Of a stretch of DNA of 64,000 bases, positions 1-9,322 are shown piece after piece. The DNA comes from Nocardia miyunensis NBRC 108239. Its GTDB lineage: Bacteria > Actinomycetota > Actinomycetes > Mycobacteriales > Mycobacteriaceae. Location of the stretch: contig NZ_BDBQ01000001.1 of NCBI RefSeq assembly GCF_001613065.1, positions 1 through 64,000 on the forward strand, written 5' to 3'. The position numbers and the translations under genes are program-made. The notes under the pieces are model-generated. The model saw only the letters and a program-made list of their open reading frames with translations, had not been told where the DNA came from and did no database searches. Numbering within the stretch: position 1 is the first letter of the stretch; each line of letters opens with the position of its first letter.

Positions 1-51
1 CGCGGATACCCGCCCATGCCGCAGGACATGTGGCGCGACGGTCCGGATCAG

Positions 52-957
52 TCAGCGCACCATCACTACTCGGTGTCCGCGGCGACGGTCGAGCTCCGCG
101 TGGGCCTGGCGGAATTCGCGCCAATCGAAAACCACCGGGTCGGGTACATTCAGCGAGCCCCGCTCGAGGTGGTCGACGAGCTCACCGAGCTGGCGACCGG
201 ACTCCTGCGTGATGACGAGCACGCTCGACCTACCGGCCATATCCGGTGACCGCGGATCCGGTCGCGCTGCGGGATCCACGCTGACCCACCGCCCAGCCGG
301 CCGGAGCAGGGTGCCGTCGACGACGCCGGCTGTGTCGACGACGCCGTCGGCACAACCCGCTGCGGCGGCGCCCACGGACGCGGTGAACTCGAGCCCCGGG
401 GGCATGCCGTCCAGTTGACCGGCATTGCGGAACAATCCGTGCGCCCGGTAGCCGTACAGCGGCAACAGTTGAATCGCCATGCGGCCCACCGCACCTCGTG
501 CGCCGGCCACCATCACCTCGCTGCCGGCCGGCAGATCCAACGCTCGAACAGCTTGCAGCGCGGTCAACCCGGCCAGCGGCAACTGAACTAGCATCGTCAC
601 CGGAATCCCGTCGGGCACCGGGACGACCGAAGTCACGGGCAAACGGACCAATTCCGACCAGACGCCCACTCCCGTCGCCGCCATCGCGGACATCGCCAGC
701 ACGCGGGTGCCAACCGCCGGTGATCGGTCCGTCGCGCCAACACGGACCACCGTCCCGACCAAGTCGTAACCCAGCGTAAACGGCGACTGCCCGGCCCGCG
801 GTTCGATCGCGCCGGACCGGATCTTGACATCCGCCGGATTGATCGCCGACGCCTCCAGCTCGATGAGAACCTGCCCGGGCCCGGGTGCGGGGTCCGGCAC
901 GTGACGCAACCCGAGCGCATCGATTCCCCCGGGCTGATCGAACTGAATGCTGAGCAT
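52..957 (-). CDS. Quinone oxidoreductase-like (MDR family) protein
   Basis: Predicted NAD(P)H-dependent oxidoreductase of the zinc-less medium-chain dehydrogenase/reductase group (about 301 aa). The N-terminal half has the GroES-like fold signature (GPGQVLIELEASAINPADVKIRSG near residues 25-50). A nucleotide-binding segment VMVAGARGAVGRMA lies near residue 150 and replaces the usual AxxGxxG motif. No zinc-binding Cys/His set of classical alcohol dehydrogenases is seen. I chose the ATG at 957 because AAGGAG stands about 11 bases upstream; an upstream in-frame start at 1035 has no such signal. The gene is transcribed away from the valine operon, so the two share a divergent control region. Substrate unknown. 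Confidence 0.8.
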   Translation of the reverse strand: MLSIQFDQPGGIDALGLRHVPDPAPGPGQVLIELEASAINPADVKIRSGAIEPRAGQSPFTLGYDLVGTVVRVGATDRSPAVGTRVLAMSAMAATGVGVWSELVRLPVTSVVPVPDGIPVTMLVQLPLAGLTALQAVRALDLPAGSEVMVAGARGAVGRMAIQLLPLYGYRAHGLFRNAGQLDGMPPGLEFTASVGAAAAGCADGVVDTAGVVDGTLLRPAGRWVSVDPAARPDPRSPDMAGRSSVLVITQESGRQLGELVDHLERGSLNVPDPVVFDWREFRQAHAELDRRRGHRVVMVR

Positions 958-1315
958 CGGATCCGCACTCCTTCTACCTGCCCACCGGTCGGTCAGCATG
1001 GCGAGCTTTGACGTTAGCGGGCACCTTCGGTTCATTTTCCGCCAACGAGCGACCGAAGGAGACCGAGGGTCCGGTTGGGCGTCTACGCGATCCCCTTCCC
1101 TCAGTCAGCGGATTGCTTCGCGCCCGCATCGATTCCTCTATCAACCCAGCACGCCGATGCTCGCGTACTTGCGCAAGGACCTGGTCTACCACTCGCACCC
1201 CTCAGTGAACACATTCACTTGTGAATTATCACACAATAATATTGTTGGATGTCCAACTATAGGATGCCAAACGTCTGATGTGCGATCGGCGCACGAGCAG
1301 CAAGGCAGGAGTGAC
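958..1315. other. Divergent intergenic region between oxidoreductase and mmsA
   Basis: A 358-base stretch with no credible gene. The part next to mmsA (about 1205-1257) is AT-rich and carries several inverted repeats described separately. The rest is ordinary GC-rich sequence, and I see no RNA gene or riboswitch in it. Confidence 0.6.
1205..1257. promoter_or_regulatory. Inverted-repeat cluster upstream of mmsA (putative operators)
   Basis: Three symmetric elements lie together 60-110 bases before mmsA: GTGAA-CACA-TTCAC (1205-1218), TTCAC-TT-GTGAA (1214-1225, sharing an arm with the first), and GTTGGA-TG-TCCAAC (1244-1257). They sit in a local AT-rich patch typical of actinobacterial promoters. 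The likely role is binding of a repressor or activator of the valine operon. The protein is unknown, and no TetR or AraC regulator is encoded next to it in the window. Confidence 0.5.
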
Positions 1316-2815
1316 ATGGTTCGAGAACTCACCCATTTCGTCGGTGGACGGCAGGTTCCCGGAACGTCCAGGAGGTTCGGCGACGTCTACGACCCCAGCA
1401 CGGGGCAGGTGCAGGCCAGGGTGCCGCTGGCGACGGAGGCCGAGGTGGCGGACGTCGTGGCGAATGCGGCTGCGGCGCAGCTGGAATGGGCGGCGTTCAA
1501 TCCGCAGAAGCGGGCGCGGGTGCTGATGCGGTTCCTGACGCTGGTGCAGGACGAGATGGGCTCCCTGGCAGCGCTGCTGTCCGCCGAGCACGGCAAGACG
1601 ATCCCCGATGCCAAGGGCGATATTCAGCGCGGCCTCGAGGTCGTAGAGTTCGCCACCGGCATCCCGCACCTGCTCAAGGGCGAGTATTCCGGCAGCGCGG
1701 GCACCGGCATCGACGTGTACTCCATGCGCCAGCCGCTCGGCGTGGTCGCTGGTATCACGCCGTTCAACTTCCCGGCCATGATCCCGCTGTGGAAGGCCGG
1801 GCCCGCTCTGGCGTGCGGAAATGCCTTCGTGCTCAAGCCTTCCGAGCGCGACCCTTCGGTGCCGCTGCGCCTGGCTGAGCTCTTCCTGGAGGCGGGCCTT
1901 CCGCCCGGGGTGTTCAACGTGGTCAACGGCGACAAGGTCGCGGTCGACGCGCTGCTGACCGATCCGCGGATTCAGGCCGTCGGGTTCGTCGGTTCGACGC
2001 CGATCGCGCAGTACATCTACGAGACCGCGACCGCGCACGGCAAGCGCGCGCAGTGTTTCGGCGGGGCCAAGAACCATGCGATCGTCATGCCCGACGCCGA
2101 TCTGGACGATGTGGCCGACCAGTTGATCGGGGCGGGCTACGGTTCGGCCGGCGAGCGGTGCATGGCGATCTCGGTCGCGGTCCCGGTAGGCGCGGAAACG
2201 GCGGATCGTCTGCGCGACAAGCTGATCGAGCGCATTCACAAGCTCAACATCGGTCGCTCGGACGACCCGGGCGCCGACTTCGGCCCGCTGGTCGGCCAGG
2301 ACGGCGTGGACCGGGTGAACAACTATGTCCAGGTCGGCGTCGACGAAGGCGCCGAGCTGGTCATCGACGGCCGCGGCGTCACGGTCGAGGGCGCGGCGGA
2401 CGGATTCTTCGTCGGCGCGACGCTGTTCGACAACGTCACCGCGGACATGCGGATCTACCGCGAGGAGATCTTCGGTCCAGTGCTGGCCATCGTGCGCGCG
2501 AAGGACTACGAGGAGGCGCTGCGCCTGCCGAACGAGCACGAGTTCGGCAACGGGGTCGCGATCTTCACCCGCGACGGTGATACCGCCCGCGATTTCGCGA
2601 CCCGGGTGCAGGTCGGCATGGTCGGGGTCAACGTGCCGATCCCGGTGCCGATCGCCTATCACACCTTCGGCGGCTGGAAGCGTTCCGGCTTCGGGGATCT
2701 CAACCAGCACGGTCCCGACTCGATCCGCTTCTACACCAAGACCAAGACGGTGACACAGCGTTGGCCCAAGGGGCTGAAGGAATCCAACGCCTTCGTCATC
2801 CCGACGATGGAATAG
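1316..2815 (+). CDS. mmsA: Methylmalonate-semialdehyde dehydrogenase (CoA-acylating)
   Basis: Converts methylmalonate semialdehyde plus CoA and NAD+ to propionyl-CoA at the end of valine catabolism. The 499-aa product has the expected length and the family's hallmarks: PLGVVAGITPFNFPAMIPLWK for cofactor and substrate binding, FGGAKNHAIVMPDAD, and the catalytic cysteine Cys282 in GSAGERCMAIS. The ATG at 1316 follows AGGAG by six bases; the longer open frame starting at 947 runs through the promoter and is not used. It is the first gene of a five-gene operon, with only three bases before the next start. It is preceded by an inverted-repeat cluster that probably controls it. Confidence 0.93.
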   Translation: MVRELTHFVGGRQVPGTSRRFGDVYDPSTGQVQARVPLATEAEVADVVANAAAAQLEWAAFNPQKRARVLMRFLTLVQDEMGSLAALLSAEHGKTIPDAKGDIQRGLEVVEFATGIPHLLKGEYSGSAGTGIDVYSMRQPLGVVAGITPFNFPAMIPLWKAGPALACGNAFVLKPSERDPSVPLRLAELFLEAGLPPGVFNVVNGDKVAVDALLTDPRIQAVGFVGSTPIAQYIYETATAHGKRAQCFGGAKNHAIVMPDADLDDVADQLIGAGYGSAGERCMAISVAVPVGAETADRLRDKLIERIHKLNIGRSDDPGADFGPLVGQDGVDRVNNYVQVGVDEGAELVIDGRGVTVEGAADGFFVGATLFDNVTADMRIYREEIFGPVLAIVRAKDYEEALRLPNEHEFGNGVAIFTRDGDTARDFATRVQVGMVGVNVPIPVPIAYHTFGGWKRSGFGDLNQHGPDSIRFYTKTKTVTQRWPKGLKESNAFVIPTME

Positions 2816-2818
2816 GCG

Positions 2819-3958
2819 ATGTTCGTACTGGACGAGGACGAGAAGGCGATCGTCGAAACCGCTCGTTCCTTCGCTGACGAACTGCTCGCGCCCAACGCCC
2901 TGGACTGGGACGAGCACAAGCATTTCCCCATCGACGTGCTGCGCAAGGCCGGCCCGCTCGGTCTCGGTGGCATCTATGTGCGCGAGGATGTGGGCGGATC
3001 GGCACTGCGTCGCTTGGATGCCGTGCGCATATTCGAACAGCTCGCGACCGGATGTCCGGCCGTGGCCGCGTTCATCTCCATCCACAACATGGCCACGTGG
3101 ATGATCGACACCTACGGCGACGAAGCACAACGCCAGCGATGGCTGCCCGAGCTGGCATCGATGAACCTGCTGGCCAGCTACGCGCTCACCGAACCCGGCG
3201 TGGGCTCGGACGCGGCGGCCTTGAGCACCAAGGCCGTTCGCGACGGTGAGGATTATCTGCTCACCGGCGTCAAGCAATTCATCTCCGGCGCGGGCAGCAG
3301 CGACGTCTACGTGGTCATGGCGCGCACAGGAGCTGAAGGGCCGCAAGGGATTTCGGCATTCATCGTGTCCGCCGACACGGTAGGGCTGTCGTTCGGAGCG
3401 AACGAGCGGAAAATGGGCTGGAACGCTCAGCCCACCCGGCAGGTCATCTTCGACAACGCCAGGGTGCCCGCGGCCAACCTCCTGGGATCCGAAGGCAGCG
3501 GGTTCCGCATCGCGATGAGCGCGCTCAACGGCGGTCGGCTCAACATCGCCGCCTGCTCGCTGGGCGGGGCACAGGAAGCGCTGAACCGGACCGTGTCATA
3601 TCTGGCCGAGCGCAAGGCCTTCGGCGCCCGGCTGCTGGACAACGCCGCACTGCAGTTCGAGTTGGCCGATATGCGCACCTCGCTCGAGGCGGCCCGCACG
3701 CTGCTGTGGCGAGCGGCCGTCGGTTTGGACACCGGCTCCGCGGACAAAGTGGAGCTGTGCGCCATGGCGAAACGGTTCACCACCGACATCGGATTCGAGG
3801 TCGCCAACAAAGCCTTGCAGTTGCACGGCGGCTACGGATACCTCGCCGAATACGGAATCGAGAAGATCGTCCGCGACCTGCGGGTGCACCAGATTCTCGA
3901 AGGAACGAACGAGATCATGCGGGTGGTTGTCGCCCGTTCGGTAGTAGGAGCAGCATGA
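2819..3958 (+). CDS. Acyl-CoA dehydrogenase, isobutyryl-CoA dehydrogenase-like
   Basis: FAD enzyme of 379 aa expected to oxidise isobutyryl-CoA to methacrylyl-CoA in valine breakdown. The FAD/substrate segment ASYALTEPGVGSDAAAL, the Arg-rich RKAFGARLLDNAALQFELADM helix region and the C-terminal LEGTNEIMR are all present. Glu361 of EGTNEI is at the classical catalytic-base position. It starts three bases after mmsA and overlaps the next gene by ATGA, so it is translationally coupled. The valine assignment rests mainly on the operon; as a family it could also act on other short branched acyl-CoAs. Confidence 0.88.
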   Translation: MFVLDEDEKAIVETARSFADELLAPNALDWDEHKHFPIDVLRKAGPLGLGGIYVREDVGGSALRRLDAVRIFEQLATGCPAVAAFISIHNMATWMIDTYGDEAQRQRWLPELASMNLLASYALTEPGVGSDAAALSTKAVRDGEDYLLTGVKQFISGAGSSDVYVVMARTGAEGPQGISAFIVSADTVGLSFGANERKMGWNAQPTRQVIFDNARVPAANLLGSEGSGFRIAMSALNGGRLNIAACSLGGAQEALNRTVSYLAERKAFGARLLDNAALQFELADMRTSLEAARTLLWRAAVGLDTGSADKVELCAMAKRFTTDIGFEVANKALQLHGGYGYLAEYGIEKIVRDLRVHQILEGTNEIMRVVVARSVVGAA

Positions 3959-5073
3959 GCGCGGAACCGCAGACGGGGACAGCCCCGCCGGAAGTCCTGA
4001 TCGAGAAACACGGTGGCCTCGGGCTGATCACACTCAATCGCCCCAAGGCTCTCAACGCGCTCAATCACTCGATGGCGCTGACGATCCTGGATGCGTTGCG
4101 CGAGTGGGAGCGCGACGACTCGGTACGAACAGTCGCCATCACGGGCGCGGGCGAGCGCGGACTGTGCGCGGGCGGCGACATCGTCGCCATCCACGCCGAC
4201 GCCGAACAAGCCGTCGCCCGAGGCGCTTCCCCGTACGAGAGCGCCGACTCGCCCAGCGGCAGATTCTGGCGCGATGAGTACGTCCTGAACGCACTCATCA
4301 GCCGATACCCGAAACCCTATGTCGCGGTGATGGACGGCATCGTCATGGGCGGCGGCGTCGGGCTGTCCGGGCACGCCTCGCATCGCATCGTGACCGAGCG
4401 GTCCATGATCGGAATGCCCGAAACCGGCATCGGGTTCGTCCCGGACGTCGGCGGCACCTGGCTGCTGGCGCGCTCACCCGGGGAGATCGGCACACACGTC
4501 GCACTCACCACCGCACGCATGACCGCCAGTGACGCCATCGCGGCGAGGTTCGCCGACTATTTCGTTCCGTCCGAACACATCCCAGCGCTACTGGACACTC
4601 TGCGCACGACCGACCCCGACATCGCTATCGCCAAGTTCGCACAACCCGCACCCGCCTCGGCCCTTCAGGCACAACAAGACTGGATCGACGCGTGCTACAG
4701 CGCGAACACAGTCGAGGAAATCCTGCACCGGCTACAGGGCGACGGCCGACCCGAAGCAGCCAAGGCCGCAGCGGACGTGCTGGCCAAATCGCCTGCAGCA
4801 CTGAAGGTCACACTGCGTGAACTACGCGGCGCGCGAACCGCCGGATCGCTCGAAGAAGTACTCGACCAGGAGTACCGGGTCTCGGTCGCCGCTCTCACCA
4901 CCCACGACCTGATCGAAGGTATTCGCGCCCAGGTCATCGACAAAGACCGAACCCCGCGGTGGTCGCCCGCCACCCTCGCGGAAGTCACCGCGGCGGACGT
5001 CGAGGCCTACCTCGGCGAGCTCGGCGACCGCGAATTGGGTTCGGCCGCAGCGAAAGACAAGGATACGCAATGA
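3955..5073 (+). CDS. 3-hydroxyisobutyryl-CoA hydrolase (HIBCH-type)
   Basis: Crotonase-fold hydrolase that frees 3-hydroxyisobutyrate from its CoA ester in valine catabolism. The 372-aa length, longer than a simple hydratase, and the motifs GLCAGGDIVAIH, YVAVMDGIVMGGGVGLS and MPETGIGFVPDVGGTWLLAR are characteristic of the HIBCH subgroup; the Glu of MPETGIG is the expected catalytic residue. The start ATG overlaps the preceding stop (ATGA) and is preceded by TAGGAG. A longer in-frame extension from 3706 runs inside the dehydrogenase gene and is rejected. Its stop overlaps the mmsB start in the same manner. Confidence 0.9.
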   Translation: MSAEPQTGTAPPEVLIEKHGGLGLITLNRPKALNALNHSMALTILDALREWERDDSVRTVAITGAGERGLCAGGDIVAIHADAEQAVARGASPYESADSPSGRFWRDEYVLNALISRYPKPYVAVMDGIVMGGGVGLSGHASHRIVTERSMIGMPETGIGFVPDVGGTWLLARSPGEIGTHVALTTARMTASDAIAARFADYFVPSEHIPALLDTLRTTDPDIAIAKFAQPAPASALQAQQDWIDACYSANTVEEILHRLQGDGRPEAAKAAADVLAKSPAALKVTLRELRGARTAGSLEEVLDQEYRVSVAALTTHDLIEGIRAQVIDKDRTPRWSPATLAEVTAADVEAYLGELGDRELGSAAAKDKDTQ

Positions 5074-5978
5074 GCAAACCCGAAGACACGACGATCGGAT
5101 TCTTGGGCCTGGGCCACATGGGCGGCCCGATGGCCGCCAACCTCGCCGCGGCGAAGTACCAGGTCCTGGCCTTCGATCCCGTTCCCGAAGCCCAGGACCA
5201 AGCCCGGCGGGACGGCCTCACCGTCGTCGCGACCGCCCCCGAAGCCGTCGCCGAAGCCGACATCGTCATCACGATGCTGCCCAACGGGCGTATCGTGCTC
5301 GAGGTCTACCGCGAGATCCTCGCCGCCGCCAAGCCCGGCACACTGTTCATCGACTCCTCCACCATCGACGTCGCCGACTCCGTCGCTGCCGCCGAACTCG
5401 CTGTGACACAAGGTCACCGGGCACTGGACGCGCCAGTCTCCGGCGGCGTGACCGGTGCGGCCGCGGGCACACTGACCTTCATGGTGGGTGGCGCGGAGGC
5501 CGACTTCGCCCAGGCGCTGCCGCTGCTGGAGGTCATGGGCCGCCAGGTCGTGCACTGCGGCGGCCCCGGGGTGGGACAGGCGGCGAAGATCTGTAACAAC
5601 ATGCTGCTGGGCATCTCGATGATCGGCTTGTCCGAGGCCATCGTGCTCGGCGAGAAGCTCGGCCTGGCACACGACAAATTCTTCGACGTGGTGTCCACCG
5701 CATCGGGACAGTCCTGGGCGCTGACCACCAACTGCCCGGTTCCGGGCCCGGTACCGACCAGCCCGGCGAACAACGACTACAAGCCCGGCTTCGCCACCGC
5801 CCTCATGACCAAGGACCTCAACCTGGCCGCGAACGCCCTGCGCGACAACGGGGTCCAAGGGCGGATCGGACAGCTCGCCGCCGACATCTACAACGACTTC
5901 AACCAAGTCGGATCGAGCACGGACTTCTCGGCAGTCATCACCGACATCCGGAAACGATCGGAAAAGGAACAGGCATGA
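5070..5978 (+). CDS. mmsB: 3-hydroxyisobutyrate dehydrogenase
   Basis: NAD-dependent beta-hydroxyacid dehydrogenase (302 aa) that oxidises 3-hydroxyisobutyrate to methylmalonate semialdehyde, the substrate of MmsA. The N-terminal Rossmann fingerprint is [17 protein letters not shown]. The substrate-binding loop is [22 protein letters not shown], and the catalytic lysine lies in [17 protein letters not shown] at 5070 overlaps the stop of the upstream hydrolase, and the gene's own stop overlaps the next start by ATGA. All residues expected for an active enzyme are visible. Confidence 0.93.
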   Translation: MSKPEDTTIGFLGLGHMGGPMAANLAAAKYQVLAFDPVPEAQDQARRDGLTVVATAPEAVAEADIVITMLPNGRIVLEVYREILAAAKPGTLFIDSSTIDVADSVAAAELAVTQGHRALDAPVSGGVTGAAAGTLTFMVGGAEADFAQALPLLEVMGRQVVHCGGPGVGQAAKICNNMLLGISMIGLSEAIVLGEKLGLAHDKFFDVVSTASGQSWALTTNCPVPGPVPTSPANNDYKPGFATALMTKDLNLAANALRDNGVQGRIGQLAADIYNDFNQVGSSTDFSAVITDIRKRSEKEQA

Positions 5979-6751
5979 CCACATTCGAGACCATCCTGCT
6001 CGAGCGCAAAGGCCGCGTCGCACTCATCACCCTCAACCGGCCCAAGGCACTCAACGCGCTCAACTCACAGGTGCTCACCGACATCACAGCCGCACTCGAC
6101 GAACTCGAAAACGACCGTGAGATAGGCGCGGTCGTGCTGACCGGCTCCGAACGAGCCTTCGCCGCCGGCGCGGACATCAAGGAAATGCAGACCAAGTCCT
6201 ACATGGACATGTTCTTCACCGACCACTTCGCCGGCTGGGACCGGCTGGTCGCCTTCCGCAAACCCATCATCGCCGCGGTCGCGGGCTATGCCCTCGGCGG
6301 TGGCTGCGAGCTCGCCATGGTGTGCGACATCCTCATCGCCGCCGACAACGCCAAGTTCGGCCAGCCGGAGATCAAGCTCGGCGTCATCCCCGGCATGGGC
6401 GGCTCACAACGCCTCACCCGCGCCGTCGGCAAGGCAAAAGCCATGGACCTCATCCTCACCGGCCGCAACATGGACGCCGAGGAGGCCGAACGCGCGGGCC
6501 TGGTCGCGCGGATCGTGCCGGCCGCCGACCTGCTCGGCACCGCCCTGGAGGTCGCCGAGACGATCGCATCGATGTCGCTGCCGTCGGTGATGATCGCCAC
6601 CGAAGCGGTGAACCGCTCGTTCGAGACCACCCTGACCGAGGGACTGCGGTTCGAACGCCGAGTGTTCCACTCCCTGTTCGCTACCGCCGACCAGAAGGAA
6701 GGCATGGCGGCCTTCGTCGAGAAACGCCCCGCCAACTTCACCGGTCAGTAG
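5975..6751 (+). CDS. Enoyl-CoA hydratase (methacrylyl-CoA hydratase candidate)
   Basis: Canonical crotonase of 258 aa. Both catalytic glutamates of the hydratase family are present, one in [11 protein letters not shown] and one in [13 protein letters not shown], and [11 protein letters not shown] forms the first oxyanion-hole strand. In this operon it would hydrate methacrylyl-CoA to 3-hydroxyisobutyryl-CoA, which completes the route from isobutyryl-CoA to propionyl-CoA. It is the last gene of the operon, coupled to mmsB by ATGA, and is followed after about 35 bases by a perfect 16-bp hairpin. Confidence 0.92.
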   Translation: MTTFETILLERKGRVALITLNRPKALNALNSQVLTDITAALDELENDREIGAVVLTGSERAFAAGADIKEMQTKSYMDMFFTDHFAGWDRLVAFRKPIIAAVAGYALGGGCELAMVCDILIAADNAKFGQPEIKLGVIPGMGGSQRLTRAVGKAKAMDLILTGRNMDAEEAERAGLVARIVPAADLLGTALEVAETIASMSLPSVMIATEAVNRSFETTLTEGLRFERRVFHSLFATADQKEGMAAFVEKRPANFTGQ

Positions 6752-6785
6752 CGCACAGCGTCCTCGACGCACGGTGCGAAAGTAC

Positions 6786-6821
6786 CGCCGGGGCGGCGGA
6801 CATGCGTCCGCCGCCCCGGCG
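6786..6821. terminator. Bidirectional hairpin terminator after valine operon
   Basis: Perfect 16-bp inverted repeat: arm 6786-6801 beginning CGCCGGGG, loop ATGC, arm 6806-6821. It lies between two convergent genes. There is no U-tract, as is common in actinobacteria. Confidence 0.8.
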
Positions 6822-6846
6822 ATCTCGATCGTCGAAATGCGTTGTG

Positions 6847-8331
6847 TTACATCTGCAACGCGACGAACTTCGTCTCCAGGAACTCGTCGAGGCCCTCCCA
6901 GGAGCCTTCGCGTCCCAGACCGGACTTCTTGACGCCACCGAAAGGCGCGGCGGCATAGGCCACCGTCCCTCGGTTGAGACCGACATTCCCGGTTTCCAGG
7001 GCTTCGGAGACCCGCACCGCGCGGTGCAGGTTCTGCGTGAAGACGTAGGCGACCAGGCCGTAGTCCGTGTCGTTCGCCCGCCGCACCACGTCGGGCTCGT
7101 CGTCGAACGGGATCAGCGCGGCGACCGGGCCGAAGATCTCCTCGGCGTTGAGCACAGCGTCGGCGGGGACGTCACGCAGCACCGTGGGCTGGTAGAAGTA
7201 TCCCGGACGGTCCGGAAGACCACCTCCGACAACGAGTTTCGCGCCCTTGGCCACGGCGTCGTCCACGATCGCGGCGACATTGGCAACCTGCCTGGCGTTG
7301 ATGAGCGGCCCCAGGTTGACCCCGTCCTGGGCCCAGTTGCCCTGGACGTAGCCGGCCATCCGCTCGACCAGCATCTCCTGAAAGCGGTCGATGATCGTGG
7401 AATGCACGAAGATCCGATTGGCCGAGGTGCAGGTCTGGCCCGCGTTCCACATCTTGTTCATCATCAGGGCATCGATGGCGACCTGGAGGTCGGCATCGTC
7501 GAAAACGATGAAAGGAGCGTTGCCACCCAACTCCAGCGACGTACTCAGGACTTGCTCGGCGGCCTGTTCCAGCAGCTTGACGCCGACCGCGGTGGACCCG
7601 GTGAACGACAGTTTGCGAGCCAGCCCGGACCGGATCAACGGCTCCATGACATCGTTCGGGGAACTGGTGGTGACGGTGTTGAGGGCGCCTGCGGGGACAC
7701 CTGCATCCATGAGCGCCTGGGCGAAAGCCAGTAGTACCAAGGGGGTTTCGGTGGCCGGCTTGATCACCACCGTGCACCCCGCGGCGATGGCCGGGGCCAG
7801 TTTGCGGGCCGCCTGGGAGAACGGGAAGTTCCAGGGCGTGATCAGGATGGACGTGCCGATCGGCTGCTTCACCACGATCATTCGTCCCCCGCTGACGGGG
7901 TTGATCTGGTAGTTGCCCGCTGTGCGGACCGCTTCCTCGGCGAAGTGCTCGATGAAGTCGATACCGCTGTTGATCTCGGCGCGGGATTCGAACAGCGGCT
8001 TGCCCGCCTCCATGGACAGCAGCCGGGCCATGGTCTCCATGCGCTCCCGCAGGATCTCCACGACTCCCCGGAGAATGCCGGCCCGGAACTTGGGCGTCGT
8101 GGCCGCGAACCCCGCCTGGGCCGCGACCGCGGCCTCCAGCGCACGCCGACCGTCGGCCGGTGTCGCATCCGCGACCTCGATCAGCGGCTCTTCGGTCGAG
8201 GGATCGTAGATGGTGTAGGTCTTTTCGCCGGACGCCGGGACCCACTGACCGTCGATGAGCAGGTTGGTCGGTGTCGCGCCGAGGATCTGCGCCTGGGCCG
8301 GTTCCCGGACGGCTGCGGTGTCGATGCTCAT
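6847..8331 (-). CDS. Aldehyde dehydrogenase, succinate-semialdehyde dehydrogenase-like
   Basis: NAD(P)+-dependent aldehyde dehydrogenase of 494 aa. It shows the GabD-type pattern: PWNFPFSQAARKLAPA, SFTGSTAVG, LELGGNAPFIVFDDAD with the general-base Glu, and nucleophile Cys301 in NAGQTCTSANR. The ATG at 8331 is preceded by AGGAG; an upstream extension to 8436 lies within the neighbouring gene and is rejected. It is the last gene of the long minus-strand run starting at 14882. It closely resembles the product of 45337-46806, a paralogue controlled by an operator-like palindrome. The physiological aldehyde is unknown. Confidence 0.88.
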   Translation of the reverse strand: MSIDTAAVREPAQAQILGATPTNLLIDGQWVPASGEKTYTIYDPSTEEPLIEVADATPADGRRALEAAVAAQAGFAATTPKFRAGILRGVVEILRERMETMARLLSMEAGKPLFESRAEINSGIDFIEHFAEEAVRTAGNYQINPVSGGRMIVVKQPIGTSILITPWNFPFSQAARKLAPAIAAGCTVVIKPATETPLVLLAFAQALMDAGVPAGALNTVTTSSPNDVMEPLIRSGLARKLSFTGSTAVGVKLLEQAAEQVLSTSLELGGNAPFIVFDDADLQVAIDALMMNKMWNAGQTCTSANRIFVHSTIIDRFQEMLVERMAGYVQGNWAQDGVNLGPLINARQVANVAAIVDDAVAKGAKLVVGGGLPDRPGYFYQPTVLRDVPADAVLNAEEIFGPVAALIPFDDEPDVVRRANDTDYGLVAYVFTQNLHRAVRVSEALETGNVGLNRGTVAYAAAPFGGVKKSGLGREGSWEGLDEFLETKFVALQM

Positions 8332-8371
8332 GTTCTTCTCCTGAAACGTTCGTAGGCGGACTCGAGTCCGG

Positions 8372-9241
8372 TCATCGCGCTGCGTCCACGGGCTCGGTCG
8401 CGGCCATCTCGTGCAGCCCTTTGACGGTGAAGGCATAGTCGACCTGAAGGTCCTGTCCGCTGACGTAGCCGGCGAGACCGCTGTTGAGGAAGATCAGGGC
8501 GCGGGCTTGCTGCTCCGGTGTCGAGGCCACACCCACCTCCGAAATGTGAGAACCCCTCAAGCCGTTGGCGTTTCGGCTGAAGTCCTCCGCCATCGGCGTA
8601 TCGGTGGCGGCCGGGGAGATCGCGTTGAGCCGGATCCGCTGGCCCGACAACGTGTAGGCCCGGTACTTCATCCAGACGATCAGGGCTTCCTTGGACATCA
8701 TGTAGGGGAAGTTCAGACCGGTGAACGTCTGCTCCAGCTCGTCCCGGTGGTCCCCGAACCAGCGCTGAGCGGCCTCGAAGCCATCGGTCCGGGCGAAGTC
8801 GAGGTGCAGATTCTTGCGTGTCTGCCACCGCATTCCGCCCGTGGAGGCGATCAGCGCGATCGATCCGTCCCGCGGCAGCCGCGGGATCAGGCCCTCGATC
8901 AGAGACCGCGCGCCGATGAAATTGATGGTGAGAACGTCCAGCTCGGAGAATGTCCGCCCGGCGTAGATCGTTCCCGCGATTCCCGCGCAGCTGAAGACGC
9001 GGTCCACCCGCTGTGGCACTTCAGCCAGGGCCGCGTCGATGGAATCCTTGTCCGCCAGGTCGATGCGGATGAACTTCGCCACCGGGTCCGGGGTTTCGCG
9101 GACGTCCAGGGCGATCACCTCCGCGCCGAGACCAGTCAGCAGGCGGGCGGCGGCCTGGCCCATGCCCGAGGCCGCGCCGGTCACGACGCAGATCTTGCCC
9201 GCGTAGTTCAGGAGGTCGTTGGTTGTCGTGTCGTCGGTCAT
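8372..9241 (-). CDS. Short-chain dehydrogenase/reductase, 3-alpha-HSD-like
   Basis: NAD(P)-dependent SDR of 289 aa. It has the cofactor motif TGAASGMGQ, a short central region with SCAGIAG in place of NNAG, the active-site serine in LIASTGG and the Tyr-x3-Lys pair in YMMSK. The shortened layout, with few residues between strand 3 and the CAG motif, resembles the 3-alpha-hydroxysteroid dehydrogenase/carbonyl reductase branch, so a cyclic alcohol or ketone is a reasonable substrate. It lies 40 bases before the aldehyde dehydrogenase and 81 bases after the crotonase gene. Ribosome-binding sequence at the ATG is weak. Confidence 0.82.
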   Translation of the reverse strand: MTDDTTTNDLLNYAGKICVVTGAASGMGQAAARLLTGLGAEVIALDVRETPDPVAKFIRIDLADKDSIDAALAEVPQRVDRVFSCAGIAGTIYAGRTFSELDVLTINFIGARSLIEGLIPRLPRDGSIALIASTGGMRWQTRKNLHLDFARTDGFEAAQRWFGDHRDELEQTFTGLNFPYMMSKEALIVWMKYRAYTLSGQRIRLNAISPAATDTPMAEDFSRNANGLRGSHISEVGVASTPEQQARALIFLNSGLAGYVSGQDLQVDYAFTVKGLHEMAATEPVDAAR

Positions 9242-9322
9242 GTGAAGGATCGGCTCTCTGTCGGCGGCTGATCAGCCTGAAGTATGTATTCGACTGTCAT
9301 ACAAGGGTTTTCGCTATCATCA

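Noticed and set aside
1229..3346. A 705-codon open frame antisense to mmsA and the acyl-CoA dehydrogenase gene
   Set aside because: High-GC shadow frame; the opposite strand carries two clear enzymes with catalytic motifs and ribosome-binding sites.
6322..7734. A 470-codon plus-strand frame across the valine operon end and the aldehyde dehydrogenase gene
   Set aside because: It runs through a perfect terminator hairpin and overlaps genes with strong motifs on both strands; low-complexity Arg/His composition.
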